Assembly: GCF_000372525.1 (NCBI RefSeq)
Contig: NZ_AQUR01000073.1
Location: forward strand, 1 to 62,786
Length of the DNA stretch: 62,786 nucleotides
Direction of reading: 5' to 3'
DNA from: Cupriavidus neocaledonicus
Lineage (GTDB): Bacteria; Pseudomonadota; Gammaproteobacteria; Burkholderiales; Burkholderiaceae
Both the position numbers and the translations under genes were made by a program. Under the pieces are notes generated by a model that saw only the letters and a program-made list of their open reading frames with translations, was not told the origin of the DNA and searched no databases. Shown one piece after another: positions 38,705-47,288 of the stretch. Position 1 is the stretch's first letter; each line of letters starts with the position of its first letter.

Positions 38705-39943
38705 TCAGGCAGCCCGCGTACCGACCGACCAGTAATATGTCGGCGCCGTGCCGTTGATCGCATGGTCGCCGACGATTCGTGCCTTGTAGATGGCCGGGTT
38801 GTGCGACGCCAGTGTGCGTGCGTTGCGCCAGTGACGGTCGAGCTGGTGCGCGGCGTCGAGCGCTGAGGCCCCGCCGACGTCGAACAACCGGCTGGCCGCG
38901 CCGAGCACCAGGTCCAGCATGCCGACCTGCGCGCGCGATGCATCGAGTTCGACGTCCTGCAGCAGGGCACCCGGCACCGCCTCGCCGCGTTGGCGCAGCG
39001 CATCGATCTGGTCGAGCTTCGCGGCAACGGCGCTGACCGTTGCCTGGGCGACAAAGGCGACGCCGGACAGCTGGCCGACCACCTGCTGCACGAGCGGATC
39101 TTCTGCCGCCGTCGGCGCGCTGCCATTGCTGTACACGCGCTTGCGCTCCCGCACGAACGCCGCGGCGTCGCGCTCGATGGCGCGCGCTATGCCGGCGAGC
39201 GTGGCCAGGTGCACGAGTTGGAAGCACGCGGTGACGGTGGTCGGGTCCGTGCGCGAGAACGACAGCACGTGCGCGTCGGGAACGGCAACGTCGAGAAAAC
39301 GCGTCGTGCCCGACGCGCTCAGGCGCTGGCCGAAACCGTGCCAGTCGTCCAGCCGGTCGACGCCCGCGGCGTCGGCCCGCACCAGCACATAGGCCGGGCT
39401 GCCATCATCGGTGCGGGTGGCCGACACCGCGATCCAGTCCGCATACAGCGTGCCGGTACTGTAGTACTTCTCTCCGTCGAGGCGCCAGCCTCCGGCGCCG
39501 TCCGGCGCGAGCGTCGTGCGGTACCGGCCGAGCCGGCCGTCGCCGCGCTCCATCGCGGCGTTGCCGAAGATCACGCCCTGCGCCGCGAGCCGCAGCCACG
39601 GCGCACGCCGTGCCGGCGCGATCTCGGCATGCAGCCGTTCGATGAAGCCGAAGTGCGCGCGCAGGATTTGCGGCAGGTTGGAGTCGGCCGCGCCCAGTTC
39701 GATCAGCAGCGCAAACAGCTGCGACGCGGAAGCACCCAGGCCGCCATGCTCGCGCGGCACGCGTAGTGCACCGAAGCGTGCGTCGCGCAGCAGTGCAATC
39801 GCGTCGTGGGCCAAGGTGCGCGTGCGTTCGCGTTCGAGTGCGCCGGCCGCGATCTGCGCGAACACCGGCCGAAAGCGCTCGGCGAGCGATGAGAACGTCG
39901 GTGCCGCGTGGGCGGAAGGTGAAGCAGGAAGGGGGTGTGGCAT
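38705..39943 (-). CDS. SfnB/DszC-type flavin oxidoreductase, paralogue 3
   Basis: 412 residues. Same fold as the other two but more distant: FGALRVPREHGGLGASASQLFALLIELGAADSN, NLPQILRAHFGFIERL and a C-terminal HWRNARTLASHNPAIYKARIVGDHAI. The last motif is the DszC-like HWRNARTLASHNP. So it is the best candidate monooxygenase of the three. The FMN reductase stop lies 19 bases upstream of the start. Confidence 0.9.
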   Translation of the reverse strand: MPHPLPASPSAHAAPTFSSLAERFRPVFAQIAAGALERERTRTLAHDAIALLRDARFGALRVPREHGGLGASASQLFALLIELGAADSNLPQILRAHFGFIERLHAEIAPARRAPWLRLAAQGVIFGNAAMERGDGRLGRYRTTLAPDGAGGWRLDGEKYYSTGTLYADWIAVSATRTDDGSPAYVLVRADAAGVDRLDDWHGFGQRLSASGTTRFLDVAVPDAHVLSFSRTDPTTVTACFQLVHLATLAGIARAIERDAAAFVRERKRVYSNGSAPTAAEDPLVQQVVGQLSGVAFVAQATVSAVAAKLDQIDALRQRGEAVPGALLQDVELDASRAQVGMLDLVLGAASRLFDVGGASALDAAHQLDRHWRNARTLASHNPAIYKARIVGDHAINGTAPTYYWSVGTRAA

Positions 39944-39961
39944 GGGCGGATGATTCAGCGC

Positions 39962-40525
39962 TCACGCGGCCTTCAATGCAACCCGACGGTGCGCCGCGAA
40001 CAACGGCGCGGCGCGATCGGCCGCGAGCTGGATCCGCTCGCGCAGCGCGGGGCTCTGCACGGTGTAGCTCTCGAAATCCGCAGGGGTTGCATAAACGCCG
40101 ATAGGCAGCGTCAGTGCCTGCAGGAAGCCGAACAGCGGCCGCAACTGGTGCTCGAGCACCAGTGCATGGCGCTCGCTGCCGCCGGTGGCGGCGAGCAGCA
40201 CGGGCTTGTCGGCGAGCGCGTCCTGGCCGATCAGGTCGAACAGGTGCTTGAAGTGGCCCGGATACGCGCCGCGATAGACCGGCGACGCGGCAATGACCAG
40301 GTCGGCCGATTCGATTGCCTGCAGTTGCGCTTCGATCGCGGTCGGCAGTTCCGTGCGCCACAGCGCGCCGCCGAGCGGGCGCGCGATCTCGGCCAGGTTG
40401 ATGACATGGGCGTCGACATGCAGTCGCGCGTCAAGCTCGGCAATCAGTGCCTCGACCAGCGCAAGCGTGCGCGAGGGTTGCTGGGTACTGCCGTTGACGG
40501 CAACGAGCTTCAGGGGCTTGGACAT
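39962..40525 (-). CDS. NADPH-dependent FMN reductase
   Basis: 187 residues from ATG 40525 (MSKPLKLVAVNGSTQQPSRT). Flavodoxin-like fold with the FMN phosphate loop VNGSTQQPSRT and the ASPVYRGAYPGHFKHLFDLIG stretch of the SsuE/MsuE group. First gene of the leftward unit. It supplies reduced flavin to the four downstream flavin enzymes. Longer frame to 40666 lacks the family N terminus. Confidence 0.93.
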   Translation of the reverse strand: MSKPLKLVAVNGSTQQPSRTLALVEALIAELDARLHVDAHVINLAEIARPLGGALWRTELPTAIEAQLQAIESADLVIAASPVYRGAYPGHFKHLFDLIGQDALADKPVLLAATGGSERHALVLEHQLRPLFGFLQALTLPIGVYATPADFESYTVQSPALRERIQLAADRAAPLFAAHRRVALKAA

Positions 40526-40779
40526 GATGGGTTTTCGCAGAGCGTAGTGGTGCTGGTGTGGTCGATGGCTGCGCGGGTATGGTTCTCCTGCTTTGCGCAG
40601 CCTGGAGGGTGCCGAGACGATACTGCGGCGCGGCCGCCGCGCGAACGACGCGTTCGTTCTATCCATAGGCGATCCGTGCGCATAAGGGCATGCGCAATCG
40701 TTCGTTCCGGGCGGGCCGGGGCGTCCCTATAGTTGGTCACCCTTGCAGACATTGGCCCATCTTTGTGCCCATCACCACC
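40526..40779. promoter_or_regulatory. divergent promoter region of the organosulfur locus
   Basis: 254 bases between the leftward reductase gene and the rightward transporter. It holds CGAACG-N3-CGTTCG (40642-40656), a direct repeat CGTTCGTTC (40651 and 40699), and TGCGCAT-N6-ATGCGCA (40677-40696). These are plausible sites for a regulator that is not encoded here. Confidence 0.5.
40677..40696. promoter_or_regulatory. inverted repeat in the divergent promoter region
   Basis: A perfect 7-bp dyad, TGCGCAT with ATGCGCA over a 6-base spacer, centred about 93 bases before the transporter gene start. Likely operator; the regulator is unknown. Confidence 0.45.
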
Positions 40780-42492
40780 ATGAAGAACCCTTTCCGGCCA
40801 TCGCGGCCCGCGCAGCTATTCCGGCCGTTCGCGTTCCTGGCTCCCGTCGTGCTGTCGCTGCCGCTGCTGGGCGGCCTGCTGGTAGCACCGGCCAACGCCG
40901 CTCCGGCGGCACAGGCCGCGGAAGCGCCGCGGGCCGGTGGTACGCTCACGACCATCATCCAGCCCGAGCCGGTGATCCTGACCTCGGCGCTGAATTCCGC
41001 CGCGCCGACCGGGTTCTTCAGCGCGAACGTCTTCGATGGCCTGATCGAGTATGACAACGCGTTCAGGCTCAAGCCGGCGCTCGCGCAGAGCTGGGAGATC
41101 TCGAAGGATGCGAAGACGCTCACGTTCCACCTGCGGCCGAACGTGAAGTGGCATGACGGCAAGCCGTTCACGTCGGCCGACGTGAAGTGGACGCTTGAGA
41201 ACGTGTGGAAGAAGCTGCATCCGCGCAACCAGATCCTGTTCGGCAAGGTCACGCGCGTCGATACGCCCGATGCGCTGACCGTCGTGCTGCATTTCTCCGA
41301 GCCGTCGCTCGCGGTGCTCAGCTCGCTGAACAGCAACGGTGCCCAGGTTCTGCCCAGGCACCTGTACGAAGGCACGGACATCCTCAACAACCCATACAAC
41401 AACAAGCCCGTGGGAACGGGGCCATTCGTCTTCAAGGAATGGAGCAAGGGCAACTACATCGTGCTCGAGCGCAACCCCGACTACTGGGACAAGGGCAAGC
41501 CGTACCTCGACAAGATCGTCTTCAAGGTGATCCCCGATGCCAGCGCGCGTGCGGCGGCGCTGGAGAAGGGCGAAGTCCAGTACGCGCCGTTCAACCCGGT
41601 GCCGCTGAAGGATGCGCAGCGCCTGTCGCAACTGCCTTCGCTGAAACTGGAGACGCGCGGCTACGAATGGCTGTCGCCGTGGCTGTTCATGGACGTCAAC
41701 GTCGAGCGGCCTTACTTCAAGGACGTGCGCGTGCGCCAGGCGCTGGCCCATGCGATCGACCTGAACGCGCTGAACAAGGTGGTTTGGTTCGGCTTCGGCA
41801 AGCCCGCGGTAAGCCCGGTGGTCTCGACGCTCGGGCAATTCTTCAACCCCAACGTGCCGAAGTATCCGTATGACCCGGCCAAGGCCGATGCCCTGCTCGA
41901 CGCTGCCGGCCTGAAGCGTGGCGCTGACGGCAACCGCCTGAAGATCCAGATCGACTACCTGCCGTATGGCGACGACTACAAGCGCAGCGCGGAGTACATC
42001 AAGCAGGCGCTCAAGCGCGTGGGTGTCGACGTGACCGTGCGCACCCAGGACACGCCCACCTATACCAGGCGTGTCTACGGCGATCGCGACTTCGACCTGG
42101 CGGTGGTCTGGTTCGCGGGCTTTGCCGATCCGCTGGTTGGCGTGACGCGCGCCTACCGCAGCGACACGGTCGGCAAGAATATCCCGTGGTCGAACGGCTC
42201 GGGCTATCGCGGCGATGAAGCGAACCGGCTGATCGACCAGGCACAGGGCTCGCCGAGCCAGGCCGAGCGCGTCGAGCTGTTCCGCAAGTTCCAGTCCGTG
42301 GTGCAGACCGACCTGCCGTCGATCCCGCTGCTCGAACTGCGCTTCTTCACGGTGCAGTCGTCGAACCTGCGCGATACGGTCAGCGGCGTGGACCAGGTCT
42401 ATGCCTCGCTCAAGCGCGCCTGGCTGGCGCCGGCCGGCACGGCCGTGGCTGCAACCACGCCCGCGGCCGCCGCGGCGCACGCCGCGCGCTGA
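40780..42492 (+). CDS. dipeptide-type ABC transporter substrate-binding protein
   Basis: 570 residues. A long signal sequence (to ANAAPAAQA near residue 45) precedes an SBP_bac_5 domain: RAGGTLTTIIQPEPVILTSAL, KTLTFHLRPNVKWHDGKPFTSADV, PVGTGPFVFKEWSKG and VRQALAHAIDLNAL. ATG 40780 is chosen for the signal peptide MKNPFRPS. An Ala-rich tail (AAATTP AAAAAH) ends the protein. First gene of the rightward unit. Confidence 0.94.
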   Translation: MKNPFRPSRPAQLFRPFAFLAPVVLSLPLLGGLLVAPANAAPAAQAAEAPRAGGTLTTIIQPEPVILTSALNSAAPTGFFSANVFDGLIEYDNAFRLKPALAQSWEISKDAKTLTFHLRPNVKWHDGKPFTSADVKWTLENVWKKLHPRNQILFGKVTRVDTPDALTVVLHFSEPSLAVLSSLNSNGAQVLPRHLYEGTDILNNPYNNKPVGTGPFVFKEWSKGNYIVLERNPDYWDKGKPYLDKIVFKVIPDASARAAALEKGEVQYAPFNPVPLKDAQRLSQLPSLKLETRGYEWLSPWLFMDVNVERPYFKDVRVRQALAHAIDLNALNKVVWFGFGKPAVSPVVSTLGQFFNPNVPKYPYDPAKADALLDAAGLKRGADGNRLKIQIDYLPYGDDYKRSAEYIKQALKRVGVDVTVRTQDTPTYTRRVYGDRDFDLAVVWFAGFADPLVGVTRAYRSDTVGKNIPWSNGSGYRGDEANRLIDQAQGSPSQAERVELFRKFQSVVQTDLPSIPLLELRFFTVQSSNLRDTVSGVDQVYASLKRAWLAPAGTAVAATTPAAAAAHAAR

Positions 42493-42501
42493 CGACGGGC
42501 G

Positions 42502-43533
42502 ATGACCATGCCCACGACCCAGCGCGACACGCCCGGCAGCAAGCCGGCATGGCTGGCACGCGTGCCGTCGCGGACGGCCTGGCGCCGGCTGCTGCAACTG
42601 GCCGGCATCGTCGCCGGCATGGCGGTCGTCAACTTCTTCCTGCTGCGGCTCGCGCCCGGCGACGCCGCGCAGGTGCTGGCCGGGGAGGCGGGTGCCGCCA
42701 CGCCGGAGTACCTGGCGGCGCTGCGCGCGCAGTTCGGCCTCGACCAGCCGTTGTGGGTACAGCTCGGCAAGTATCTGTGGCACCTGGCGCAGCTCGACCT
42801 CGGCTATTCATTCCGGCAGGGCATGCCGGTGCTGGACCTGATCCTGCAGCGCCTGCCTGCCACGCTGCTGCTGATGGGCGCGAGCATTGCATTCGCGGTG
42901 GTGGTCGGTGCAGGCCTTGGCGTGCTGGCGGCGGCGCGCGCCGGTCGCGTGCTGGACACGCTGATCTCCTCCGTGGCGCTGCTGTGCTTTGCCACCCCGC
43001 TGTTCTGGGTCGGCCTGATGCTGGTTCTGGTGTTCTCGGTCCGCCTCGACTGGCTGCCGGTGGGCGGCATGTTCACCGTGGAAGCCGGGCTCACGGGCTG
43101 GGCGTACGCCGTCGACGTGGCGCGGCACCTGGTGCTGCCGGCTGCCACACTCGGCCTGTTCTACATGGCCGTGTATGTGCGGCTGATGCGCGCGAGCATG
43201 ATCGAGGTGCGGCGGCAGGACTTCGTGCGCACGGCCGTGGCCAAGGGCGCGCCCGCCGGCCGGGTGCTGACGCATCATGTCCTGCGCAATGCGCTGCTGC
43301 CTCTGGTGACCATGGTGGGCGTGCAGGCCAGTTCCGTGATCGGCGGCGCGGTGCTGGTGGAGACGGTGTTCTCGTGGCCCGGACTCGGCCGGATGGCGTT
43401 CGAGGCGCTGTACCAGCGCGACTACAACCTGCTGCTCGGCATCCTGCTGTGCAGCGCCGTGGTGGTCGTGCTGGTCAACTGGCTCGTCGACGCGGTCTAC
43501 GCGCGGGTGGACCCGCGCATCCGGCTGGCCTGA
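42502..43533 (+). CDS. dipeptide-type ABC transporter permease (DppB-like)
   Basis: 343 residues, six membrane helices. Family marks: NFFLLRLAPGDAAQVLAGEAG (DppB periplasmic start), LFWVGLMLVLVFSVRLDWLPVGGM, RTAVAKGAPAGRVLTHHVLRNALLP (EAA loop) and VFSWPGLGRMAFEALYQRDY. Nine bases after the binding protein gene. Partner of the next permease. Confidence 0.94.
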   Translation: MTMPTTQRDTPGSKPAWLARVPSRTAWRRLLQLAGIVAGMAVVNFFLLRLAPGDAAQVLAGEAGAATPEYLAALRAQFGLDQPLWVQLGKYLWHLAQLDLGYSFRQGMPVLDLILQRLPATLLLMGASIAFAVVVGAGLGVLAAARAGRVLDTLISSVALLCFATPLFWVGLMLVLVFSVRLDWLPVGGMFTVEAGLTGWAYAVDVARHLVLPAATLGLFYMAVYVRLMRASMIEVRRQDFVRTAVAKGAPAGRVLTHHVLRNALLPLVTMVGVQASSVIGGAVLVETVFSWPGLGRMAFEALYQRDYNLLLGILLCSAVVVVLVNWLVDAVYARVDPRIRLA

Positions 43534-43563
43534 CGCGGCCCCGGCGTTTGCAGGAGTATTCGC

Positions 43564-44496
43564 TTGTCTTTGCCTTCTTCCTCCCTTCGGGCGCCGCTGC
43601 AGCCGGGCCATTCCGATGTGCACGGCGCCGAGGCTGACATGACTGTGGCCCCGGTGCCGGCCGCGGACCGGCGGCGGCTGCGCCGGCTGCTGTCGTCGCC
43701 CAGCGCCGTGGTGGGCCTGGCGCTGTTTGCCGCGGTCCTGGCCGCCGCGTTGTCGGCAGGCTGGATATTCCCCGGCGACCCGCTCGAAATGGCGACCGAA
43801 CCATTGCTGTGGCCGGGGCGCGATGCCGCATTCCCGCTCGGCTCCGACATGCTGGGCCGCGACATCCTCGCTGGCCTGCTTCATGGCGCGCGCGCCTCGC
43901 TGCTGATCGCGGGCGTCTCGACGGCGCTGGCGGTGGTGCTTGGCGTCGCGGGCGGTGTGACGGCCGGCTACTACGGTGGCCGCGCCGACCGCGTGTTTGG
44001 GACGCTGACGACATTTTTCCAGACGATCCCGTCGTTCCTGTTCGCGCTGGCCATCGTGGCGGTGGTGCAGCCCTCGGTGTGGAAGATCGCGCTCGCGATC
44101 GGCATCACGTCATGGCCCGCGCTCGGACGGCTGGTGCGCGCCGAGGTGCTGCGCCTGCGCCACGGCGACATGGTGCTCGCGAGCGAGGCGGTGGGCGCCA
44201 GCCACGCGCGCATTATCGTCGAGGACATCCTGCCCAACACGCTCACGCCCGTACTGGTGTCGGCGTCGCTGATGGTGGCCACGGCCATCCTGACCGAATC
44301 GAGCCTGGCGTTCCTGGGCCTGGCCGATCCCAACGTCGCAAGCTGGGGAAACATGGTCGGCGCGGGCCGCGAGGTGCTGCGCACGGACTGGTATGTGTGC
44401 GCCTTGCCCGGCCTGGCGATCGTGCTGACCGTGCTCGCGCTGAACCTGCTCGGCGACGGGCTGGCTACCGTCCTCGATCCGCGCGAACGCCGCTGA
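43564..44496 (+). CDS. dipeptide-type ABC transporter permease (DppC-like)
   Basis: 310 residues from TTG 43564, which has AGGAG seven bases before it. ATG 43639 (MTVAPVPAADRR) with GAGG is an alternative and would remove 25 residues without touching the membrane core. Marks: FPLGSDMLGRDILAGLLHGAR, EAVGASHARIIVEDILPNTLTPVLV and LSFLGL-like SLAFLGLADPNVASWGNMVG. Forms the channel with the DppB-like permease. Confidence 0.92.
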   Translation: MSLPSSSLRAPLQPGHSDVHGAEADMTVAPVPAADRRRLRRLLSSPSAVVGLALFAAVLAAALSAGWIFPGDPLEMATEPLLWPGRDAAFPLGSDMLGRDILAGLLHGARASLLIAGVSTALAVVLGVAGGVTAGYYGGRADRVFGTLTTFFQTIPSFLFALAIVAVVQPSVWKIALAIGITSWPALGRLVRAEVLRLRHGDMVLASEAVGASHARIIVEDILPNTLTPVLVSASLMVATAILTESSLAFLGLADPNVASWGNMVGAGREVLRTDWYVCALPGLAIVLTVLALNLLGDGLATVLDPRERR

Positions 44497-44542
44497 ACGC
44501 CTTCGCCGTCCCCGTTCCCAACCGACATCACAGGAGAGCGTC

Positions 44543-45091
44543 TTGGCACGCATTCATGACATCGATCCCGACGCCCTGCAGGGCGAGGCCCGCACCACGT
44601 TCGAGCGCGTGGAGCGCGAGTACGGCGCGTTCGGCAACATGCTGCGCGTGCTCGGCCACCGGCCGCCGGCGGTCGCGCACCTGTTCGGCCTGCTGCTGGA
44701 TTCCGCACGCGACGCACTGATTACGCGCAGGCATCTGGAGATCGTGCTGGTCACGGCATCGCGGCTGAATGCGTGCCACTACTGCATCAGCCATCATGTG
44801 CCGAGGCTGGAAGCACTGGGCGTTGCGCCCGAAACGGTAGAACGGATCCTCGAACCCGACGTGCCCGGGCTGGATGCCGTGGAGCGCCTGGTGCGCGACT
44901 ACACCGTGCAAGTCACGACGCAACGCGTCACCGATACGGTGGTCGCGCGGCTGCGCGAGCATTTCAGCGAAGCGCAGGTCGTGGAGCTGACGCTGCGCGC
45001 GGCGCTGTGCGCGTTCTTCGCGCGCTTCAATGAGGCGCTGGAGATCCAGGTCGAGCCCGAACTGCTGGCCGCCGAAATCCACGCCACCTGA
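44543..45091 (+). CDS. AhpD/carboxymuconolactone decarboxylase-like protein
   Basis: 182 residues from TTG 44543, preceded by AGGAG at seven bases. An all-helical AhpD-like fold with the redox pair and His in NACHYCISHHVP (Cys-x2-Cys-x3-His). Members reduce peroxides or act on cyclic substrates. It could protect against peroxide leaking from the uncoupled flavin enzymes across the divergent promoter. Position between permease and ATPase genes is unusual for a transporter unit. Function inferred. Confidence 0.88.
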   Translation: MARIHDIDPDALQGEARTTFERVEREYGAFGNMLRVLGHRPPAVAHLFGLLLDSARDALITRRHLEIVLVTASRLNACHYCISHHVPRLEALGVAPETVERILEPDVPGLDAVERLVRDYTVQVTTQRVTDTVVARLREHFSEAQVVELTLRAALCAFFARFNEALEIQVEPELLAAEIHAT

Positions 45092-45105
45092 CTTGCCGAG
45101 GCATC

Positions 45106-46830
45106 ATGACGCCGTTGCTTTCCCTGCAGGAGCTTTCCATCCGCTATCCCGGCGCTGCGCGACCCGCCGTCGCGAACCTGAGCCTGGATATCGGCGCCGG
45201 CGAGACCGTCGCGCTCGTGGGCGAGTCGGGCTGTGGCAAGTCCACCACCGCGCTGGCGCTGCTGCGGCTGCTGCCGGCGTCCGCCCAGATGCGCGGGCGC
45301 GTGCTGCTGGAAGGGCGCGACCTGCTGACGCTGAGCGAGCGCGACATGACCACGCTGCGCGGCAACACGGTGTCGATGATCTTCCAGGAGCCGATGACCT
45401 CGCTCAACCCGGTGCTGAGCGTCGGCGCACAGGTCGTCGAAGCCCTGCGGCTGCATACGGCGCTATCGGCGCAGGCGGCCCGCGCGCGGGCAGTCGAACT
45501 GCTCGACCAGGTCCGGATTCCCGAACCGCAGCGGCGCTTCCATGCCTTTCCCCACCAGTTGTCAGGCGGGCAGCGCCAGCGCGTGATGATCGCCATGGCG
45601 ATCGCGTGCACGCCGAGGCTGCTCGTGGCCGACGAGCCGACCACCGCGCTCGATGTCACCGTGCAGGCGCAGATCCTCGAGTTGCTGGATACGCTCCGGC
45701 GCGAACTGCACATGGCGATGCTGCTGATCACGCACGACCTGGGCGTAGTGGCGCGCTGGGCGGATCGCGTTGCTGTCATGCACGACGGCATCAAGGTGGA
45801 GGAGCAGCGTGCCCGGACCTTGTTCCGTGAGCCCGTCCACGCCTATACGCGCGGGCTGCTCGGCGCATCGCTGAGCGCCGCGGACGGCGTGGTGCCGCAC
45901 TACCGGCAGGCCCGCCTGCCCGAAATCCGCGTGGACCGCCGCGCCGACGGCACGCCGGCGGCATTCCGGCTCGAACGTCCGGCGCTGCGTGCGACCAGCC
46001 GCAACGCCACCGGTCCGGCACCGGCCGTGCTCGAGGTCGAGGATCTCCATGTGACGCACCGCTCCGGCGCCCACGCCACCGCCGCAGTGCAGGGGGTTTC
46101 CTTCTCCATTGCCGCGGGCGAGACCGTGGCTCTGGTTGGAGAATCCGGCTGCGGCAAATCCACGCTCGCGCGGGCCGTGCTGCGCCTGGCGGACCATGAC
46201 GCGGGGCGCATCCTGTTCGAAGGCACCGACATCGCGCCCGTCGCTCGCCGCCGGATGCGCCCGTGGCGCGGCGCCATGCAGCTGGTGTTCCAGGACCCGT
46301 ACAGCTCGCTCAATCCGCGCAAGACCGTCGCCGAGATGCTGGAAGGCGTGCTGCAGATACACGGTGTGCGTGACCGGCAGCAACGGCGCGCACGCGCGGC
46401 GGCGATGATCGACCGGGTGGGCTTGCCCGCTGCGGTGCTGCACCGCTATCCGCACGAGTTTTCCGGCGGCCAGCGCCAGCGCATCGGCATTGCGCGGGCA
46501 CTGATTGCCAGGCCGCGCCTGCTGGTCTGCGATGAACCGGTGTCGGCGCTCGACGTTTCGGTGCAGGCGCAGGTTCTGAACCTGCTCGCTGACCTGCAGG
46601 CCGAATACGGGCTGTCATGCCTGTTTATCTCGCATGACCTTGGCGTCGTGCGCTATATTGCCGACCGCGTCCTGGTCATGCGCGAGGGCCGGCTTGTCGA
46701 GAGCGGCGGCCGCGACGAGATCTGGGAACGGCCTGCTCATCCCTACACGCGGCGGCTGCTTGCCGCGGTGCCACGGGCATTCCCGGCGCCTGCCAGTGTG
46801 CCGTCTTCGCGACTTGAAGAGGTGCACTGA
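45106..46830 (+). CDS. dipeptide-type ABC transporter ATPase, fused DppD-DppF
   Basis: 574 residues, two complete ATPase domains. Domain 1 (about 1-265): VGESGCGKSTTALA, LSGGQRQRVMIAMAI, LVADEPTTALDVT. Domain 2 (about 305-560): VGESGCGKSTLARA, FSGGQRQRIGIARAL, LVCDEPVSALDVS. Both signature sequences are intact. It powers the two permeases. 14 bases after the AhpD-like gene. Confidence 0.95.
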   Translation: MTPLLSLQELSIRYPGAARPAVANLSLDIGAGETVALVGESGCGKSTTALALLRLLPASAQMRGRVLLEGRDLLTLSERDMTTLRGNTVSMIFQEPMTSLNPVLSVGAQVVEALRLHTALSAQAARARAVELLDQVRIPEPQRRFHAFPHQLSGGQRQRVMIAMAIACTPRLLVADEPTTALDVTVQAQILELLDTLRRELHMAMLLITHDLGVVARWADRVAVMHDGIKVEEQRARTLFREPVHAYTRGLLGASLSAADGVVPHYRQARLPEIRVDRRADGTPAAFRLERPALRATSRNATGPAPAVLEVEDLHVTHRSGAHATAAVQGVSFSIAAGETVALVGESGCGKSTLARAVLRLADHDAGRILFEGTDIAPVARRRMRPWRGAMQLVFQDPYSSLNPRKTVAEMLEGVLQIHGVRDRQQRRARAAAMIDRVGLPAAVLHRYPHEFSGGQRQRIGIARALIARPRLLVCDEPVSALDVSVQAQVLNLLADLQAEYGLSCLFISHDLGVVRYIADRVLVMREGRLVESGGRDEIWERPAHPYTRRLLAAVPRAFPAPASVPSSRLEEVH

Positions 46831-47288
46831 GCCGGGCAGCCGCTGCCCCCGATGTGTGGTTCCCCTTAAGGACAACTTCCGGACCGTTCCTCTGAGGCAA
46901 CCACCAATGGGCGCGGCGGAGCGGGGCGCCTGGCAGCCATGGCGGTCCGGTTTCCTTCCGCTCGGGACCGCGTCCGCACGCGCTCTGCCGGCAAGGCCGA
47001 CGCAGCACGCGTCGGGGAACCGCGCGTTGCCCGTTTGGCAGCGTCGGCAAGTTTTGTAGTCGCCGCTGCCGCGCCGCTCCAATTCTTGAATTCATGCGGC
47101 GCATCGTATATTTTCGAGGGGCATTCCCGTGGTTGCCGCCGTCGGCCGGTGCCTGTCGCTCATACAAACCGCACTCGATAACGCATGCCCGGAACAAGGG
47201 CTGTCAACCCGTCCGCGCAGTGCGCGCGTGACCCTGCGCAGTTGCTTACCGCTGCCCCCTTGCTCCTGCCCATCAGAAAGGAGCTGCC
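46831..47288. other. intergenic region before the AspT/YidE-type transporter
   Basis: 458 bases with no supported gene. A possible sigma-70 promoter is the TTCTTG-N18-TATATT arrangement at 47083-47112, about 177 bases before the next gene. An AGAAAGGAG site lies just before ATG 47289. Confidence 0.45.

Noticed and set aside
40730..40746. A possible sigma-54 promoter (TTGGTCACCCTTGC) before the dipeptide-type transporter
   Set aside because: The GG to GC spacing is 10 bases, not the 12 that sigma-54 needs.
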